Positions 36,669 to 45,199 of a stretch of DNA of 64,000 nucleotides are shown here, piece by piece. The notes beneath the pieces are model-generated. The model searched no databases. It was not told the DNA's origin and saw nothing but the letters and a program-made list of their open reading frames with translations. The DNA is taken from positions 19,972 to 83,971 of the forward strand of contig UQRC01000008.1 of the NCBI GenBank assembly GCA_900543445.1, in the 5' to 3' direction. The position numbers and the translations under genes are program-made. The stretch's first letter is position 1. Each line of letters opens with the position of its first letter. Source of the stretch: an uncultured Lachnobacterium sp. GTDB lineage: Bacteria > Bacillota > Clostridia > Lachnospirales > Lachnospiraceae.

Positions 36669-37886
36669 ATGAAATTACATCCGATTATCACCAGTCTGCT
36701 TGATACAGACGCATATAAGTTTTCGATGGGACAGGCTATCTACCATCAGTACTCGGATTATAAGACAACATGGACATTCAAGTGTAGAAATACAGATGTG
36801 CATTTTACACATGAGATGGTAGAGGAGATCAAGGCACAGATTAAGGCGTACTGCTCGCTGCAGTTCACAGAGGAAGAACTGGAATATCTTCACAACATTA
36901 CCTGGATGAAGGGAAGCTATGTGGATTTCCTGCGTTTATGGAAGCCACGTTATGAGGACTTCTCCATCACGGAGGATGCAGAGTGTGGACTTTCTATCGA
37001 GACATTCGGTACGTGGTTAAACACATCCATGTATGAGATTCCGACACTTGCGATCGTCAACGAAGTGTATTTTCGGATGGCGTATGATTATGATACGCTT
37101 TTTGCATCATTCAAGACACGATTGGATGAGAAGATCAGGAAACTGGAAAGTGATGAATTTGAGCTGTCCGCATTCAGTGAGTTCGGACTTAGAAGACGCT
37201 TGTCGCTGGAGGCACAGAAGCTTGCGATACAGGCTTTAGCATCAGCAAATTACAATGGTAAGTCCACATTCGTCGGAACGAGTAACGTGATGCTTGCGAA
37301 GGAACTAAAACTTGCACCGGTCGGAACGATGGCGCATGAGTGGATCATGTGTGTCGGACAGGGTAACCACAAGCACAATCCGGCATACTCTAACTGGTAC
37401 GCGCTGGATGCCTGGGTGAAGGAGTACGGCGTGTTAAATGGTATTGCATTGACCGATGCGATTACGACCGACTGTTTCTTAAGAGACTTTAAACTGACCT
37501 ATGCGACTCTTTTCAGCGGAGTCCGCCACGACAGTGGCGATCCGATCGAGTGGGGCGAGAAGATGATCGCACACTATAAGGCGTTCGGCATCGATCCGAT
37601 GACAAAGACACTCTTGTTCAGTGATTCGCTTGACTTTGAGCGTGCGACCATGATTGAGAAGCATTTCAAAGGCAAGGCAAAAGTTGCATTCGGTATCGGC
37701 ACATATATTTCTAATGATACCGATGTACCGCCACTCAACATTGTCATGAAGACGACCTTCTGCAACGGAATGGATGTTGCGAAGATCTCCGATGTCAAGG
37801 GCAAAGGTATGTGCAAGAATGAGGCATACGTTGAGTACCTGCAGAGATGCATCGACTGGCGTATGGAAAACGAGAAGGTGAAATAA
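36669..37886 (+). CDS. pncB: Nicotinate phosphoribosyltransferase
   Basis: A 405-residue enzyme of NAD salvage that makes nicotinate mononucleotide from nicotinate and PRPP with ATP. The N-terminus LLDTDAYKFSMGQAIY and internal blocks FSEFGLRRRLSLEAQ, GTMAHEW and LFSGVRHDSGDP are characteristic; the His in GTMAHEW is the site phosphorylated in the family. The ATG at 36669 is preferred to a GTG at 36657. A DUF1294 gene begins 1 nt after the stop. Confidence 0.95.
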   Translation: MKLHPIITSLLDTDAYKFSMGQAIYHQYSDYKTTWTFKCRNTDVHFTHEMVEEIKAQIKAYCSLQFTEEELEYLHNITWMKGSYVDFLRLWKPRYEDFSITEDAECGLSIETFGTWLNTSMYEIPTLAIVNEVYFRMAYDYDTLFASFKTRLDEKIRKLESDEFELSAFSEFGLRRRLSLEAQKLAIQALASANYNGKSTFVGTSNVMLAKELKLAPVGTMAHEWIMCVGQGNHKHNPAYSNWYALDAWVKEYGVLNGIALTDAITTDCFLRDFKLTYATLFSGVRHDSGDPIEWGEKMIAHYKAFGIDPMTKTLLFSDSLDFERATMIEKHFKGKAKVAFGIGTYISNDTDVPPLNIVMKTTFCNGMDVAKISDVKGKGMCKNEAYVEYLQRCIDWRMENEKVK

Positions 37887-37887
37887 G

Positions 37888-38166
37888 ATGATTTTCGACA
37901 GTTGGACAAAGGCGCTGATCTATTTTTGCATTATGAATGTACTGGGACTCGTTGTGATGGGTGCAGACAAGTGGAAAGCGAAGCACAACGCCTGGCGCAT
38001 TCCGGAAAAAACGCTTTTTCTAGTGAGTATCTTAGGCGGAAGCGTCGGAACCTGGGCGGGGATGTATCTGTTCCGGCATAAGACAAAGCACTGGTATTTT
38101 GTGGTGGGAATGCCGCTGATCCTCGCTATACAGATTGTAATTGCGCTTGTGGTATGGAGGATGTAG
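37888..38166 (+). CDS. DUF1294 membrane protein, 92 aa
   Basis: A 92-residue protein with two to three hydrophobic helices of the DUF1294 family. The conserved MGADKWKAKHNAWRIPEKTL block (residues 24-43) between helix 1 and helix 2 is the family hallmark. No function is established. It is coupled to pncB by a 1-nt gap and probably uses a purine-rich site inside the end of that gene. Confidence 0.8.
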   Translation: MIFDSWTKALIYFCIMNVLGLVVMGADKWKAKHNAWRIPEKTLFLVSILGGSVGTWAGMYLFRHKTKHWYFVVGMPLILAIQIVIALVVWRM

Positions 38167-38168
38167 AT

Positions 38169-38389
38169 ATGTTTGCTTATTATTTTGCAATCATATCCAT
38201 ATAGCGGTCAAAGTTGTGGAGTTTACTGTGGCAACGGTTGGTCGAACAATCTATGCCATCTTCAGCAGAATTGGCTATTGTTATCGTATCGGTGGAGATG
38301 AATTTGCGGCAATCACAACGATTCCGGTGAGTGAGGCGGATGCAATGATGTATGAGAGAAAACGCAAGAACAAGGGCTTACGCCAGTAG
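38169..38389 (+). pseudogene. Degraded GGDEF (diguanylate cyclase) gene remnant
   Basis: A frame in this stretch reads YRIGGDEFAAITTI and, about nine residues later, EADAMMYERKRKNKG. These are the active-site GGDEF loop and the C-terminal end of a diguanylate cyclase domain, which in intact enzymes lie roughly 60 residues apart. The N-terminal domain is also missing; a short MFAYYFAIISI frame upstream, ended by TAG, may be part of the lost membrane region. It is therefore a relic with at least one internal deletion. A strong terminator follows. Confidence 0.7.
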
Positions 38390-38403
38390 GCTCTTGTTTT
38401 TTT
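38371..38403 (+). terminator. Intrinsic terminator at the end of the GGDEF remnant
   Basis: CAAGGGCTTAC and GTAGGCTCTTG pair over 11 positions (two G-U) with a GCCA loop and are followed by a run of T. Confidence 0.85.
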
Positions 38404-38422
38404 GCGCTTTATACAAGGTAAA

Positions 38423-38490
38423 TTAAGTCCTAATGTGAATCAATGCTTTCTGTTTTTTGAATTTTTCTATTCCTTTTCTTCACTTATAAT
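38423..38490 (+). promoter_or_regulatory. LysR-type operator and promoter of the gallate decarboxylase operon
   Basis: TTAAGTC, 7 nt, GAATCAA (38423-38443) resembles the perfect palindrome TTAAGTC-N7-GACTTAA found in the lysR/transporter gap. TATAAT (38485-38490) follows with no good -35 box at 17 nt. The operator centre is about 64 bp before the expected transcription start, the usual recognition-site position for a LysR activator. Confidence 0.6.
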
Positions 38491-38522
38491 GATTACAAAA
38501 TTATAGTAAGGGGAGAAAAATG

Positions 38523-39989
38523 ATGGAAGTAAATGATTTAAGATCATCGATCGAGTTGCTAAAACAGATGGAGCATCAGTTAGTTGAAACCGATATTGAA
38601 GTTGATCCGGAAGCGGAGCTCGCAGGTGTATACCGCCACGTGGGTGCAGGAGGAACGGTTATGCGCCCGACAACAGTCAACGGACCGGCGATGCTTTTTC
38701 ATAATATCAAGGGGCATAAGGATGCGCGTGTACTGATCGGACTTCTTGCCAGCAGAGAGCGCGTGGCGGCGTTGCTCGGCTGCAGAAAGGAAGAGCTTGG
38801 CAAGCTGCTTTGTGACGCCGCGCTTCATCCCATTGAACCGATCGTAACAGACAAGAAAGCGTCTTGTCAGGAAGTAATCCATCGTGCGACGGATGCGGAT
38901 TTTGATCTGTATCAATTGATTCCGGCACCGACCAATACGCCGGTCGACGCAGGACCTTATATCACGATGGGAATGTGTTATGCGACGCACCCGGACACAG
39001 GACTTTCCGATGTGACGATTCACAGAATGTGTATTCAGTCCAAAGATGAATTGTCTATATTCCTGCAGCCGGGCAGTCGACACATCGGAGCCATGGCGGA
39101 GCGTGCAACGGAATTAAACGAGCCGCTTCCCATCTCTGTATCAATCGGTGTGGATCCGGCAATTGAGGTTGGTTCCTGCTTCGAGCCGCCGACGACACCG
39201 CTTGGATACAATGAGTTGTCGATTGCAGGTGCGCTCAGAAAGAAACCGGTGGAGCTTACGCCTTGTATCTCGATTAAAGAGAATGCGATCGCCAACGCAG
39301 AATACGTGATCGAAGGTGAGATCCAGCCGGGCGTAAAGGTGATCGAGGACCAGAATACGCGCACCGGATATGCGATGCCGGAGTTCCCAGGATATAATGG
39401 AGCGGCGAGTCATGAGTGCTGGCTGATCAAGGTGAAGGCTGTTACCCATAGAAGAAACCCGATCATGCAGACTGTGATCGGACCGAGTGAGGAACATGTG
39501 AACCTTGCAGGCATTCCGACGGAGGCAAGCATCTACAATATGATCAATAAGGCATTGCCGGGCAAAGTTACGAACGTCTATGCACATCCATCCGGAGGCG
39601 GCAAATATATGGCAATCCTGCAGTGCAAAAAGACAGTGCATACCGATGAGGGAAAGCAAAGACAGGCTGCGCTGCTCGCGTTCAGTGCGTTCCCGGAGTT
39701 GAAACATGTGATCCTGGTCGATGAGGATGTGGATATCTTCGACACGAGAGATGTTCTGTGGGCGATGAACACGAGGTTTCAGGGAGACAGAGACATGATC
39801 ACAATCCCAGGCGTGCGGTGTCATCCGCTCGATCCGAGTTCCAATCCGCAGTACAGCCCGAATATCTGGGATAAAGGAATCAGCTGTAAAACGATTTTTG
39901 ACTGCACGGTTCCGTTTGCATTAAAGGATAAGTTCGTGCGGGCAAAATTTATGGATATCGACGAAGAAAAATGGAGGGAATTCCTATAG
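38523..39989 (+). CDS. UbiD-family decarboxylase (probable gallate/protocatechuate decarboxylase, LpdC-like)
   Basis: A 488-residue prenylated-FMN-dependent decarboxylase. The AEYVIEGEI block near residue 260 carries the two conserved Glu of the family's Glu-Arg-Glu site, and VTIHRMCIQSKDEL near residues 163-176 contains the Arg. It is followed by a UbiX-type prenyltransferase gene, which makes its cofactor, and by an LpdD-like gene, the same trio as the gallate decarboxylase of Lactiplantibacillus plantarum. With the tannase-like esterase at 43333 the likely substrate is gallate, giving pyrogallol. Other hydroxybenzoates are possible. GGGGAG lies 7 nt before this ATG; an ATG 3 nt earlier is an alternative. 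Confidence 0.88.
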   Translation: MEVNDLRSSIELLKQMEHQLVETDIEVDPEAELAGVYRHVGAGGTVMRPTTVNGPAMLFHNIKGHKDARVLIGLLASRERVAALLGCRKEELGKLLCDAALHPIEPIVTDKKASCQEVIHRATDADFDLYQLIPAPTNTPVDAGPYITMGMCYATHPDTGLSDVTIHRMCIQSKDELSIFLQPGSRHIGAMAERATELNEPLPISVSIGVDPAIEVGSCFEPPTTPLGYNELSIAGALRKKPVELTPCISIKENAIANAEYVIEGEIQPGVKVIEDQNTRTGYAMPEFPGYNGAASHECWLIKVKAVTHRRNPIMQTVIGPSEEHVNLAGIPTEASIYNMINKALPGKVTNVYAHPSGGGKYMAILQCKKTVHTDEGKQRQAALLAFSAFPELKHVILVDEDVDIFDTRDVLWAMNTRFQGDRDMITIPGVRCHPLDPSSNPQYSPNIWDKGISCKTIFDCTVPFALKDKFVRAKFMDIDEEKWREFL

Positions 39990-39999
39990 GATGGAGACT

Positions 40000-40560
40000 A
40001 TGAGAAGAATATTAGTTGGAATCAGCGGAGCGTCCGGCGCGCCGATCGCAATACGACTGCTGCAGCGGCTGAAAGAAATGTCCGATGTTGAGACACATCT
40101 TGTCATGACGCGCGGGGCAAAACTTACGATTGAGCAGGAAACAGAAGCGACCGTGGATCAGGTAAAAAAACTGGCAGATGTTGTATATGAGAATGAAGAG
40201 ATTGGATCCAGACCGGCATCCGGAAGTTTTTCAATCGACGCAATGATCATCGTTCCGTGTTCGATGAAGACGGTGGCTGGAATTGCCGGCGGATATAGTG
40301 ACAATCTGCTTTTGCGCGCAGCAGATGTTGTCATCAAGGAAGCGCGTCCCTTATTTCTTGTTGCCAGAGAATCACCGCTTAGCCCGATTCATCTAAGAAA
40401 TCTTCAGGAACTGAGCATGATGGGGGTACAGATTGTCCCGCCAATGATCAGTTATTATCAGAAATATCAGACAATCGAGGAGTGGACGGACAATTTTGTT
40501 GAACGCCTGCTCGGCAAATTAGGGGTGCAAAACCATATGCAGACGTGGGAAGGAATGTGA
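40000..40560 (+). CDS. UbiX-family flavin prenyltransferase (LpdB-like)
   Basis: A 186-residue enzyme that attaches a dimethylallyl group to FMN, making the prenylated FMN needed by UbiD enzymes. The N-terminal flavin loop ILVGISGASGAPIAI and the blocks IIVPCSMKTVAGIAGG and VARESPLSPIHLRN (phosphate and substrate binding) are canonical. It lies 10 nt after the decarboxylase gene. Start codon choice is uncertain: ATG at 40000 fits the family N-terminus, an ATG at 39991 adds three residues. Confidence 0.93.
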   Translation: MRRILVGISGASGAPIAIRLLQRLKEMSDVETHLVMTRGAKLTIEQETEATVDQVKKLADVVYENEEIGSRPASGSFSIDAMIIVPCSMKTVAGIAGGYSDNLLLRAADVVIKEARPLFLVARESPLSPIHLRNLQELSMMGVQIVPPMISYYQKYQTIEEWTDNFVERLLGKLGVQNHMQTWEGM

Positions 40561-40562
40561 GT

Positions 40563-40916
40563 ATGGAAATCATCGTATTGGGGAAACCAATCCACATTTT
40601 TCTAAGCAAAACAAGTTGGGGCATCGATGTGCTGATCACCGGAGGTGACAGGCCACACATCGGCGCGGTGAGTGTTGTTGATGATCAGGGACATCTGCAT
40701 ACGCAAGTGTTCGAGGGTCATAAGGACGATTTCATCAGTGAGGAGTGGGCAAAGACTTTGCACGAGCAACATCAGGTGCCGGTCGTCGTCTCGGTTGGAA
40801 TCCATTATGATGGAATTGATCCGGCTGGAATAAAAATGATCGTGAGGACGCTGCGGAAACAGCTGGATAGTATCGTAACAGATATGTGTGGAGAACATGA
40901 AAACGGACAGACGTAG
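40563..40916 (+). CDS. LpdD-like accessory protein of gallate decarboxylase
   Basis: A 117-residue protein with a strong alternating pattern and the blocks VLITGGDRPHIGAVSVVDD and VVSVGIHYDGID, matching the small D-subunit family found with non-oxidative hydroxyarylic acid decarboxylases (LpdD in L. plantarum). Family members may act in cofactor handling; the precise role is not settled. GGGAAGGA precedes the ATG. It ends 26 nt from the convergent LysR gene. Confidence 0.75.
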   Translation: MEIIVLGKPIHIFLSKTSWGIDVLITGGDRPHIGAVSVVDDQGHLHTQVFEGHKDDFISEEWAKTLHEQHQVPVVVSVGIHYDGIDPAGIKMIVRTLRKQLDSIVTDMCGEHENGQT

Positions 40917-40942
40917 ACGAGGGCTACTGCCTGTCCGACCGA

Positions 40943-41866
40943 TTACGTAAAGAGGTTGTCGTTGCACAGATCAACGAAAAGCTGCGCATTCTTAGAGAGA
41001 GGTTTATCGTTGCGGTAACAGATGGAAATCTGCGAGGAAATCACTGGCGTGATCGGCACGATACACCACGGAGCATCCGTCTGTTTCGGACCGTTTTCCG
41101 GAAGCTTCAGATGCGCATCCATCAGGAGTGCCACACAGTTCTGATTTGTCACCATATCAAGTATGGAATCAATGCGGTGGCTGGTAAACACGATGTTGGG
41201 AACGAAGTTGGCGTTCTGGCACGCATTCATCGAAATCTGGTACATTAAAGATCCTTCCTTGATGAAGCAGAACCGGTCATCTTTCAGCTGCTGGAGTGTG
41301 ATGGAAGATGCGCCTGCCAATGGATGACTGATTGGAAGGAGTGCGACCAACTGATCCTTCAGGTAAGGAATACGTGTGACAAGTGTGTCGTTTAAAAAGT
41401 TTTTCTCAAATGTAGCCTTGTCCTCGCGCTGGAAAATAATCTCACAGCTCTCATTCTCGAGGTAGTGCATCAGGTGCATGGGATCGTCTTCGGTGATACG
41501 GATCGTCGCATCCGGATACAGCGTCTGAAACTGTGAGAGCAGCTGTGTGATATGATACTGTGGCATCGAAGGAAAGGCACCGATCGTGAGAAGACCATTT
41601 TCGATATTGCGCATGCGCTGTAGCGTTTGTTTTCCTTCAAATTCAAAATGCGTGATCGACTTGGCATACGGTAAGAAAGCCTGCCCGTAGCTCGTCAGTT
41701 CCACTCTTCGTGTGGTGCGCGAAAACAGATCAATCCCAAGATCTGTCTCAAGGTTCTTAATGTGTTTGGATAATGTCGACTGGTTCATGTATAACCGGTC
41801 GGAAGCTTCCCAGAAGTTTTTGGTCTCTGCGAGAACGACAAACTCTTTTAAATAATCCGTATTCAT
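40943..41866 (-). CDS. LysR-family transcriptional regulator of the tannin/gallate island
   Basis: A 307-residue LysR-type regulator: N-terminal winged helix (about residues 1-65; MNQSTLSKHIKNLETDLGIDLF contains the recognition helix, here at residues 27-48) and a C-terminal effector domain from about 90. It is transcribed divergently from the transporter gene and convergently with the decarboxylase operon, with palindromic sites in front of both targets. A role as activator responding to gallate or a related phenolic is inferred from position, by analogy to the LysR regulator of the L. plantarum tannin genes. Confidence 0.88.
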   Translation of the reverse strand: MNTDYLKEFVVLAETKNFWEASDRLYMNQSTLSKHIKNLETDLGIDLFSRTTRRVELTSYGQAFLPYAKSITHFEFEGKQTLQRMRNIENGLLTIGAFPSMPQYHITQLLSQFQTLYPDATIRITEDDPMHLMHYLENESCEIIFQREDKATFEKNFLNDTLVTRIPYLKDQLVALLPISHPLAGASSITLQQLKDDRFCFIKEGSLMYQISMNACQNANFVPNIVFTSHRIDSILDMVTNQNCVALLMDAHLKLPENGPKQTDAPWCIVPITPVISSQISICYRNDKPLSKNAQLFVDLCNDNLFT

Positions 41867-41881
41867 AGGATACCTGTCCTT

Positions 41882-41948
41882 TTAAGTCGTATTTTGACTT
41901 AATTCTAGCGGAAGCCGAATTGTTTGTCAACGAACCACAAAATATAAT
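41882..41948 (+). promoter_or_regulatory. LysR-type palindrome and promoter of the GPH transporter
   Basis: TTAAGTC, 7 nt, GACTTAA (41882-41902) is a perfect palindrome in the lysR/transporter gap. TTGTTT (41920-41925), 17 nt, TATAAT (41943-41948) is the transporter promoter. The palindrome centre is about 63 bp upstream of the expected start, matching the site before the decarboxylase operon. It also overlaps the likely lysR leader, so autoregulation is plausible. Confidence 0.7.
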
Positions 41949-41987
41949 AAGAGTATCAAAACAACACAGACGAGGGAGGTTTTTCGT

Positions 41988-43304
41988 ATGGAAAACAAAA
42001 AAAGAGTGCCGCTTATGAATAAAGTGGCATATGGAATTGGAACCGGTGGTGGATGTATCTTCAATCAGATCGCAGCCGCGTTTCTTTTGAATTATTACAC
42101 GGACACGGCTTTGATCGGAGCAGGAGCCATTGCAACAATGTTTCTGGTCTGCCGTATTTTTGACGGTGTGACGGATCTGGTTATGGGTGGAATCGTTGAT
42201 AAGACGTCAAGCAGACTTGGCAAAGCAAGACCGTGGCTGATCGCATCAGCACCACTCACATTGCTTGGAATTATTCTTCTTATGAATGTTCCACTTGGAT
42301 GGAGCGAAGGTGGCAAACTGGCATATGCATACATAACTTATATTTTTATGAGTTGTATCGTATACACCATTTATGGTATCTCAAACACCGCTTTGCTGCC
42401 ACTGATGACGCGTGACAAAAATGATTCGACGATGCTTGCAACATTTTCTGCTTTGGGAAATAACATCATCGGTCTGATCGCAGGATCTGCAATCACTCCA
42501 CTTGTTCTGCATTGTGGATGGAAAGTTTCAAGTATCATTTTTGGTGTAGTTGCCTGCATTTTAATTCTGTTTTCTGGTCTTTTGAATAAAGAGATGGAAA
42601 ACGAGGAGGAGGCTAAGGAGAGAGCAAGCGTTCCAATGAGCCAGCAGCTTCCTGCAACATTGAAGAATAAGTATTTCTGGCTTCTGCTGTTACTCGGTGC
42701 AGTTTCAATGCTTATGAATGCAAACGCGATCGGCGCACAGATTTTCTATTGTAACATGGTACTTGGAAATCCGATGTTTATGTCGGTTCTGATGACTGCT
42801 GGACAGCTCCCGGGTATTCTAATTCTGTTCCTTATGCCCGCAATCTCAAAGAAATGGGATAAGAAAACATTCTTGTTACTTGGAGCCGTGTTGATCGTAG
42901 TGGGATTTGCAATCACTGGATTTGCTGGGGATAATACAACTATGATCATTGTGGGAACGGTAATCCGTTCACTTGGCGTCGGACCGATTCTCTCAGCAGT
43001 CTTTGCACTCGTGCCGGACGTTGTAGAGTATGGAAACTGGAAATTCGGCATTCGTTCCGAGGGATTGATCTCATCCGCTCAGTCTATTGGATCCAAGATC
43101 GGTATCGGTATCGGAAGTGCTCTCACAGGTTGGATTCTTTCAGCAGTTGGTTATAAGCCTAATATAGAGCCGACAGCAAAGATTATTAGTGCTGTTAAAT
43201 TTGATTACACATGGATGGGAGCCATCCTTGGTGTTGTAATTCTTGTGATTGTTCTGTTATTGGATGTAGAAAAATATGCAGATCAATATAATAAAAATGC
43301 ATAA
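41988..43304 (+). CDS. MFS transporter, GPH (glycoside-pentoside-hexuronide:cation) family
   Basis: A 438-residue, twelve-helix cation symporter. The block FDGVTDLVMGGIVDKTSSRLG followed by KARPWL is the GPH cation-binding signature, here near residues 58-84. GPH carriers usually import glycosides; in this island the natural cargo is more likely a gallate ester, a galloyl glucose or another plant phenolic, but that is inference. GGGAGG lies 8 nt before the ATG. The esterase gene follows within 30 nt, so uptake and hydrolysis are co-transcribed. Confidence 0.88.
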   Translation: MENKKRVPLMNKVAYGIGTGGGCIFNQIAAAFLLNYYTDTALIGAGAIATMFLVCRIFDGVTDLVMGGIVDKTSSRLGKARPWLIASAPLTLLGIILLMNVPLGWSEGGKLAYAYITYIFMSCIVYTIYGISNTALLPLMTRDKNDSTMLATFSALGNNIIGLIAGSAITPLVLHCGWKVSSIIFGVVACILILFSGLLNKEMENEEEAKERASVPMSQQLPATLKNKYFWLLLLLGAVSMLMNANAIGAQIFYCNMVLGNPMFMSVLMTAGQLPGILILFLMPAISKKWDKKTFLLLGAVLIVVGFAITGFAGDNTTMIIVGTVIRSLGVGPILSAVFALVPDVVEYGNWKFGIRSEGLISSAQSIGSKIGIGIGSALTGWILSAVGYKPNIEPTAKIISAVKFDYTWMGAILGVVILVIVLLLDVEKYADQYNKNA

Positions 43305-43332
43305 AACAAGGTAATGAAAAAGAGGTAGTAAT

Positions 43333-44811
43333 ATGTACGATTTAACATTTGACCCGGAAAAATATGAGGTAAAAACATGTGAATTTGGAGAGCGCAAGGT
43401 TACATACCGCGCGTTTGAACACATCGTTTATTGTGCAAATCCAGTGAGCAAGGTGCAGACATTAAATATCTATGTGCCGGAGTGCTATTATGAAGGCGGA
43501 GAAATCAATGGATATTCGCTTCACACAGCACCGATTTTTGCGCCGAATACTGTTGGCGGATATATGGAAGGCCCGGCGATGGAAGTTGGAATTGACAAAT
43601 TTAACCACAAGCCAAATTCCGCATTTGAAGCTTTGCTCCACGGATATGTTGTGATGTGTGCGGGCATCAGAGGTCGCAACACTGGTATGAAGTCAAAGGA
43701 ATTTTTCGTTGGTGGTGCAGGTGATGAGACTGCATCGCAGGAGGAAAAGCTTACCGGCCGCGCACCGGCGATCATTGTGGATATGAAGGCCGCGATCCGC
43801 TACATGCGTCACAATGCCAGAAAAGTTCCGGGCGATGTAGAAAAAATCGTGACAAACGGTACATCTGCCGGAGGAGCACTGTCTGCGTTGGCCGGAGCAA
43901 CCGGAAATGCGAAGGATTACGAACCGTACTTGAACGAGATCGGTGCAGCGGACGAACGCGACGATATCTTTGCCGCAAACTGTTATTGCCCGATTCATAA
44001 CTTAGAGCACGCGGATGCTGCATATGAATGGCTTTTTGCGAAGGAGCCTGTATATCATATGATGAAGTTTAAGATGAGTCCGGAAGGTCCGAAGATGGTT
44101 CCGGATGTAGGAGAACTTAGCCCGGAACAGAAGGAATTGTCAGCTGAATTGAAGGCAGAATTTCCGGCTTATGTCAATTCGCTGGATCTCCGTGATCAGG
44201 ACGGTGAGGCGCTGACACTTGATGCAGACGGCGAGGGTTCTTTTAAGGATTATGTGATGAGTTTCGTGCTGGCTTCGGCAACGAAGGAGAAGGCAACACA
44301 CGATTCGCAGAATCGTCTGTCGGATCTTGCGGTTGCAGGCAGTGCAATCGAGGAACAAGATTATATCTCTTATGAGGGAGCGCAGGCGAGCCAGCTTGAT
44401 GTGGACGCATACGTTGCCAGGATTACACGTATGAAGCCGGTTCCGGCGTTCGATGCCTTAACGTTAAACAGTCCGGAAAATGAAGAGTTCGGTGATGACA
44501 AAGTGATGGCAAGACATTTTACTGATTTCTCGCTTCGCCACTCCAAGGCAGGTGGAAAGAAGGCGGATGCCTCGGTCATCAGGCTTTTGAATCCGACGGC
44601 GTTCATCGGAGAGTGTGATACTACGAAGCATTGGAGAATCCGACACGGAGCCTTCGACCGGGATACTTCGATCGCGATTCCGGTAATCCTTGCAACACTA
44701 TTGAAGAACAAAGGGTATGACGTAGACTTTGCGTTGCCTTGGGGGCTTCCGCATAGCGGCGATTATGATCTAAAGGAGGCGTTTGCCTGGATCGATCAGA
44801 TCGCAAAATAA
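43333..44811 (+). CDS. Tannase-like alpha/beta hydrolase (gallate esterase)
   Basis: A 492-residue serine esterase. The nucleophile motif GTSAGG has Ser178 and the C-terminal GLPHSGDYD has His474, spaced as in bacterial tannases of the L. plantarum TanB type (about 470 residues); the acid is probably an Asp in RHGAFDRDTS near residue 440. No signal peptide, so it acts in the cytoplasm on imported esters. The RGRNTG block near 116-121 forms part of the oxyanion region in relatives. With the decarboxylase operon next door it would release gallate for decarboxylation. Related feruloyl-esterase activity cannot be excluded. Confidence 0.8.
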   Translation: MYDLTFDPEKYEVKTCEFGERKVTYRAFEHIVYCANPVSKVQTLNIYVPECYYEGGEINGYSLHTAPIFAPNTVGGYMEGPAMEVGIDKFNHKPNSAFEALLHGYVVMCAGIRGRNTGMKSKEFFVGGAGDETASQEEKLTGRAPAIIVDMKAAIRYMRHNARKVPGDVEKIVTNGTSAGGALSALAGATGNAKDYEPYLNEIGAADERDDIFAANCYCPIHNLEHADAAYEWLFAKEPVYHMMKFKMSPEGPKMVPDVGELSPEQKELSAELKAEFPAYVNSLDLRDQDGEALTLDADGEGSFKDYVMSFVLASATKEKATHDSQNRLSDLAVAGSAIEEQDYISYEGAQASQLDVDAYVARITRMKPVPAFDALTLNSPENEEFGDDKVMARHFTDFSLRHSKAGGKKADASVIRLLNPTAFIGECDTTKHWRIRHGAFDRDTSIAIPVILATLLKNKGYDVDFALPWGLPHSGDYDLKEAFAWIDQIAK

Positions 44812-44823
44812 ATAAGACTTTGG

Positions 44824-44861
44824 AACATGCAGCGAACGATTGATTTGCTGCATGTTTTTTC
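44824..44861 (+). terminator. Intrinsic terminator of the transporter/esterase operon
   Basis: AACATGCAGC and GCTGCATGTT form a 10-bp perfect stem with a 13-nt loop, then TTTT. Confidence 0.9.
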
Positions 44862-44927
44862 TATATTTATAATGAAAAATGCGAAAATAGTATAAAATTT
44901 TTGAATGTAAAAGTTAAGAAAAATGGA

Positions 44928-44956
44928 TTTACATTTTCGGGTGAAAGTGCTACGAT
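44928..44956 (+). promoter_or_regulatory. Promoter of the mgtE leader transcript
   Basis: TTTACA (44928-44933), 17 nt, TACGAT (44951-44956). A transcript starting near 44963 would carry a leader of about 235 nt before mgtE. Confidence 0.6.
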
Positions 44957-45003
44957 AGTGGCGCAGTAAGCGAAAATTAAAAAATAAGAAGGAGGCGAAT
45001 GAT

Positions 45004-45078
45004 ATGGACAGTTGTGATAGTCATAGTCGAAGGACATATAACGGTGGAATAGACTGGGATTATTGTAAGTGTCTGTAG
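45004..45078 (+). CDS. Predicted 24-residue leader peptide of mgtE
   Basis: A 24-codon ORF with an ideal ribosome binding site, AAGGAGG, 8 nt before its ATG. The peptide begins MDSCDSHSRR and ends WDYCKCL; it has four Asp, three Cys and one Trp. A six-codon ORF (ATG at 45079, stop at 45099) starts immediately after its stop codon. Codons 13-15 contain ACGGTGGA (45041-45048), the strand that competes for the terminator stem downstream. The layout is that of a translated attenuator. It resembles in principle the MgtL leader of enterobacterial mgtA, with no sequence relation that I can see. Confidence 0.65.
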   Translation: MDSCDSHSRRTYNGGIDWDYCKCL

Positions 45079-45103
45079 ATGCGCCTTTTATCCATATAAG
45101 CCG

Positions 45104-45180
45104 ATCCACCGTCAGGGATGTCACAACCGTATGTGTTTGTGTAGCATTTGGCTACGGTGGATTTTTTATGCCCTTTTTTA
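45104..45180 (+). terminator. Leader terminator of mgtE with competing antiterminator
   Basis: ATCCACCGT (45104-45112) pairs with ACGGTGGAT (45154-45162) in a 9-bp stem, followed by six T, giving an intrinsic terminator with a long, partly structured loop. TCCACCGT (45105-45112) can instead pair with ACGGTGGA (45041-45048) inside the leader ORF. The two foldings exclude each other. Confidence 0.75.
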
Positions 45181-45199
45181 GGGAGAATGGAGGCTTATT

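Noticed and set aside
38141..38389. An intact 82-residue GGDEF protein
   Set aside because: The frame overlaps the end of the DUF1294 gene, lacks a start signal and joins two GGDEF segments that should be far apart, so a remnant is the better reading.
44862..45199. M-box (ykoK-type) or yybP-ykoY riboswitch before mgtE
   Set aside because: The conserved M-box and Mn2+ aptamer segments are not found; the leader is explained by a translated ORF and competing stems.
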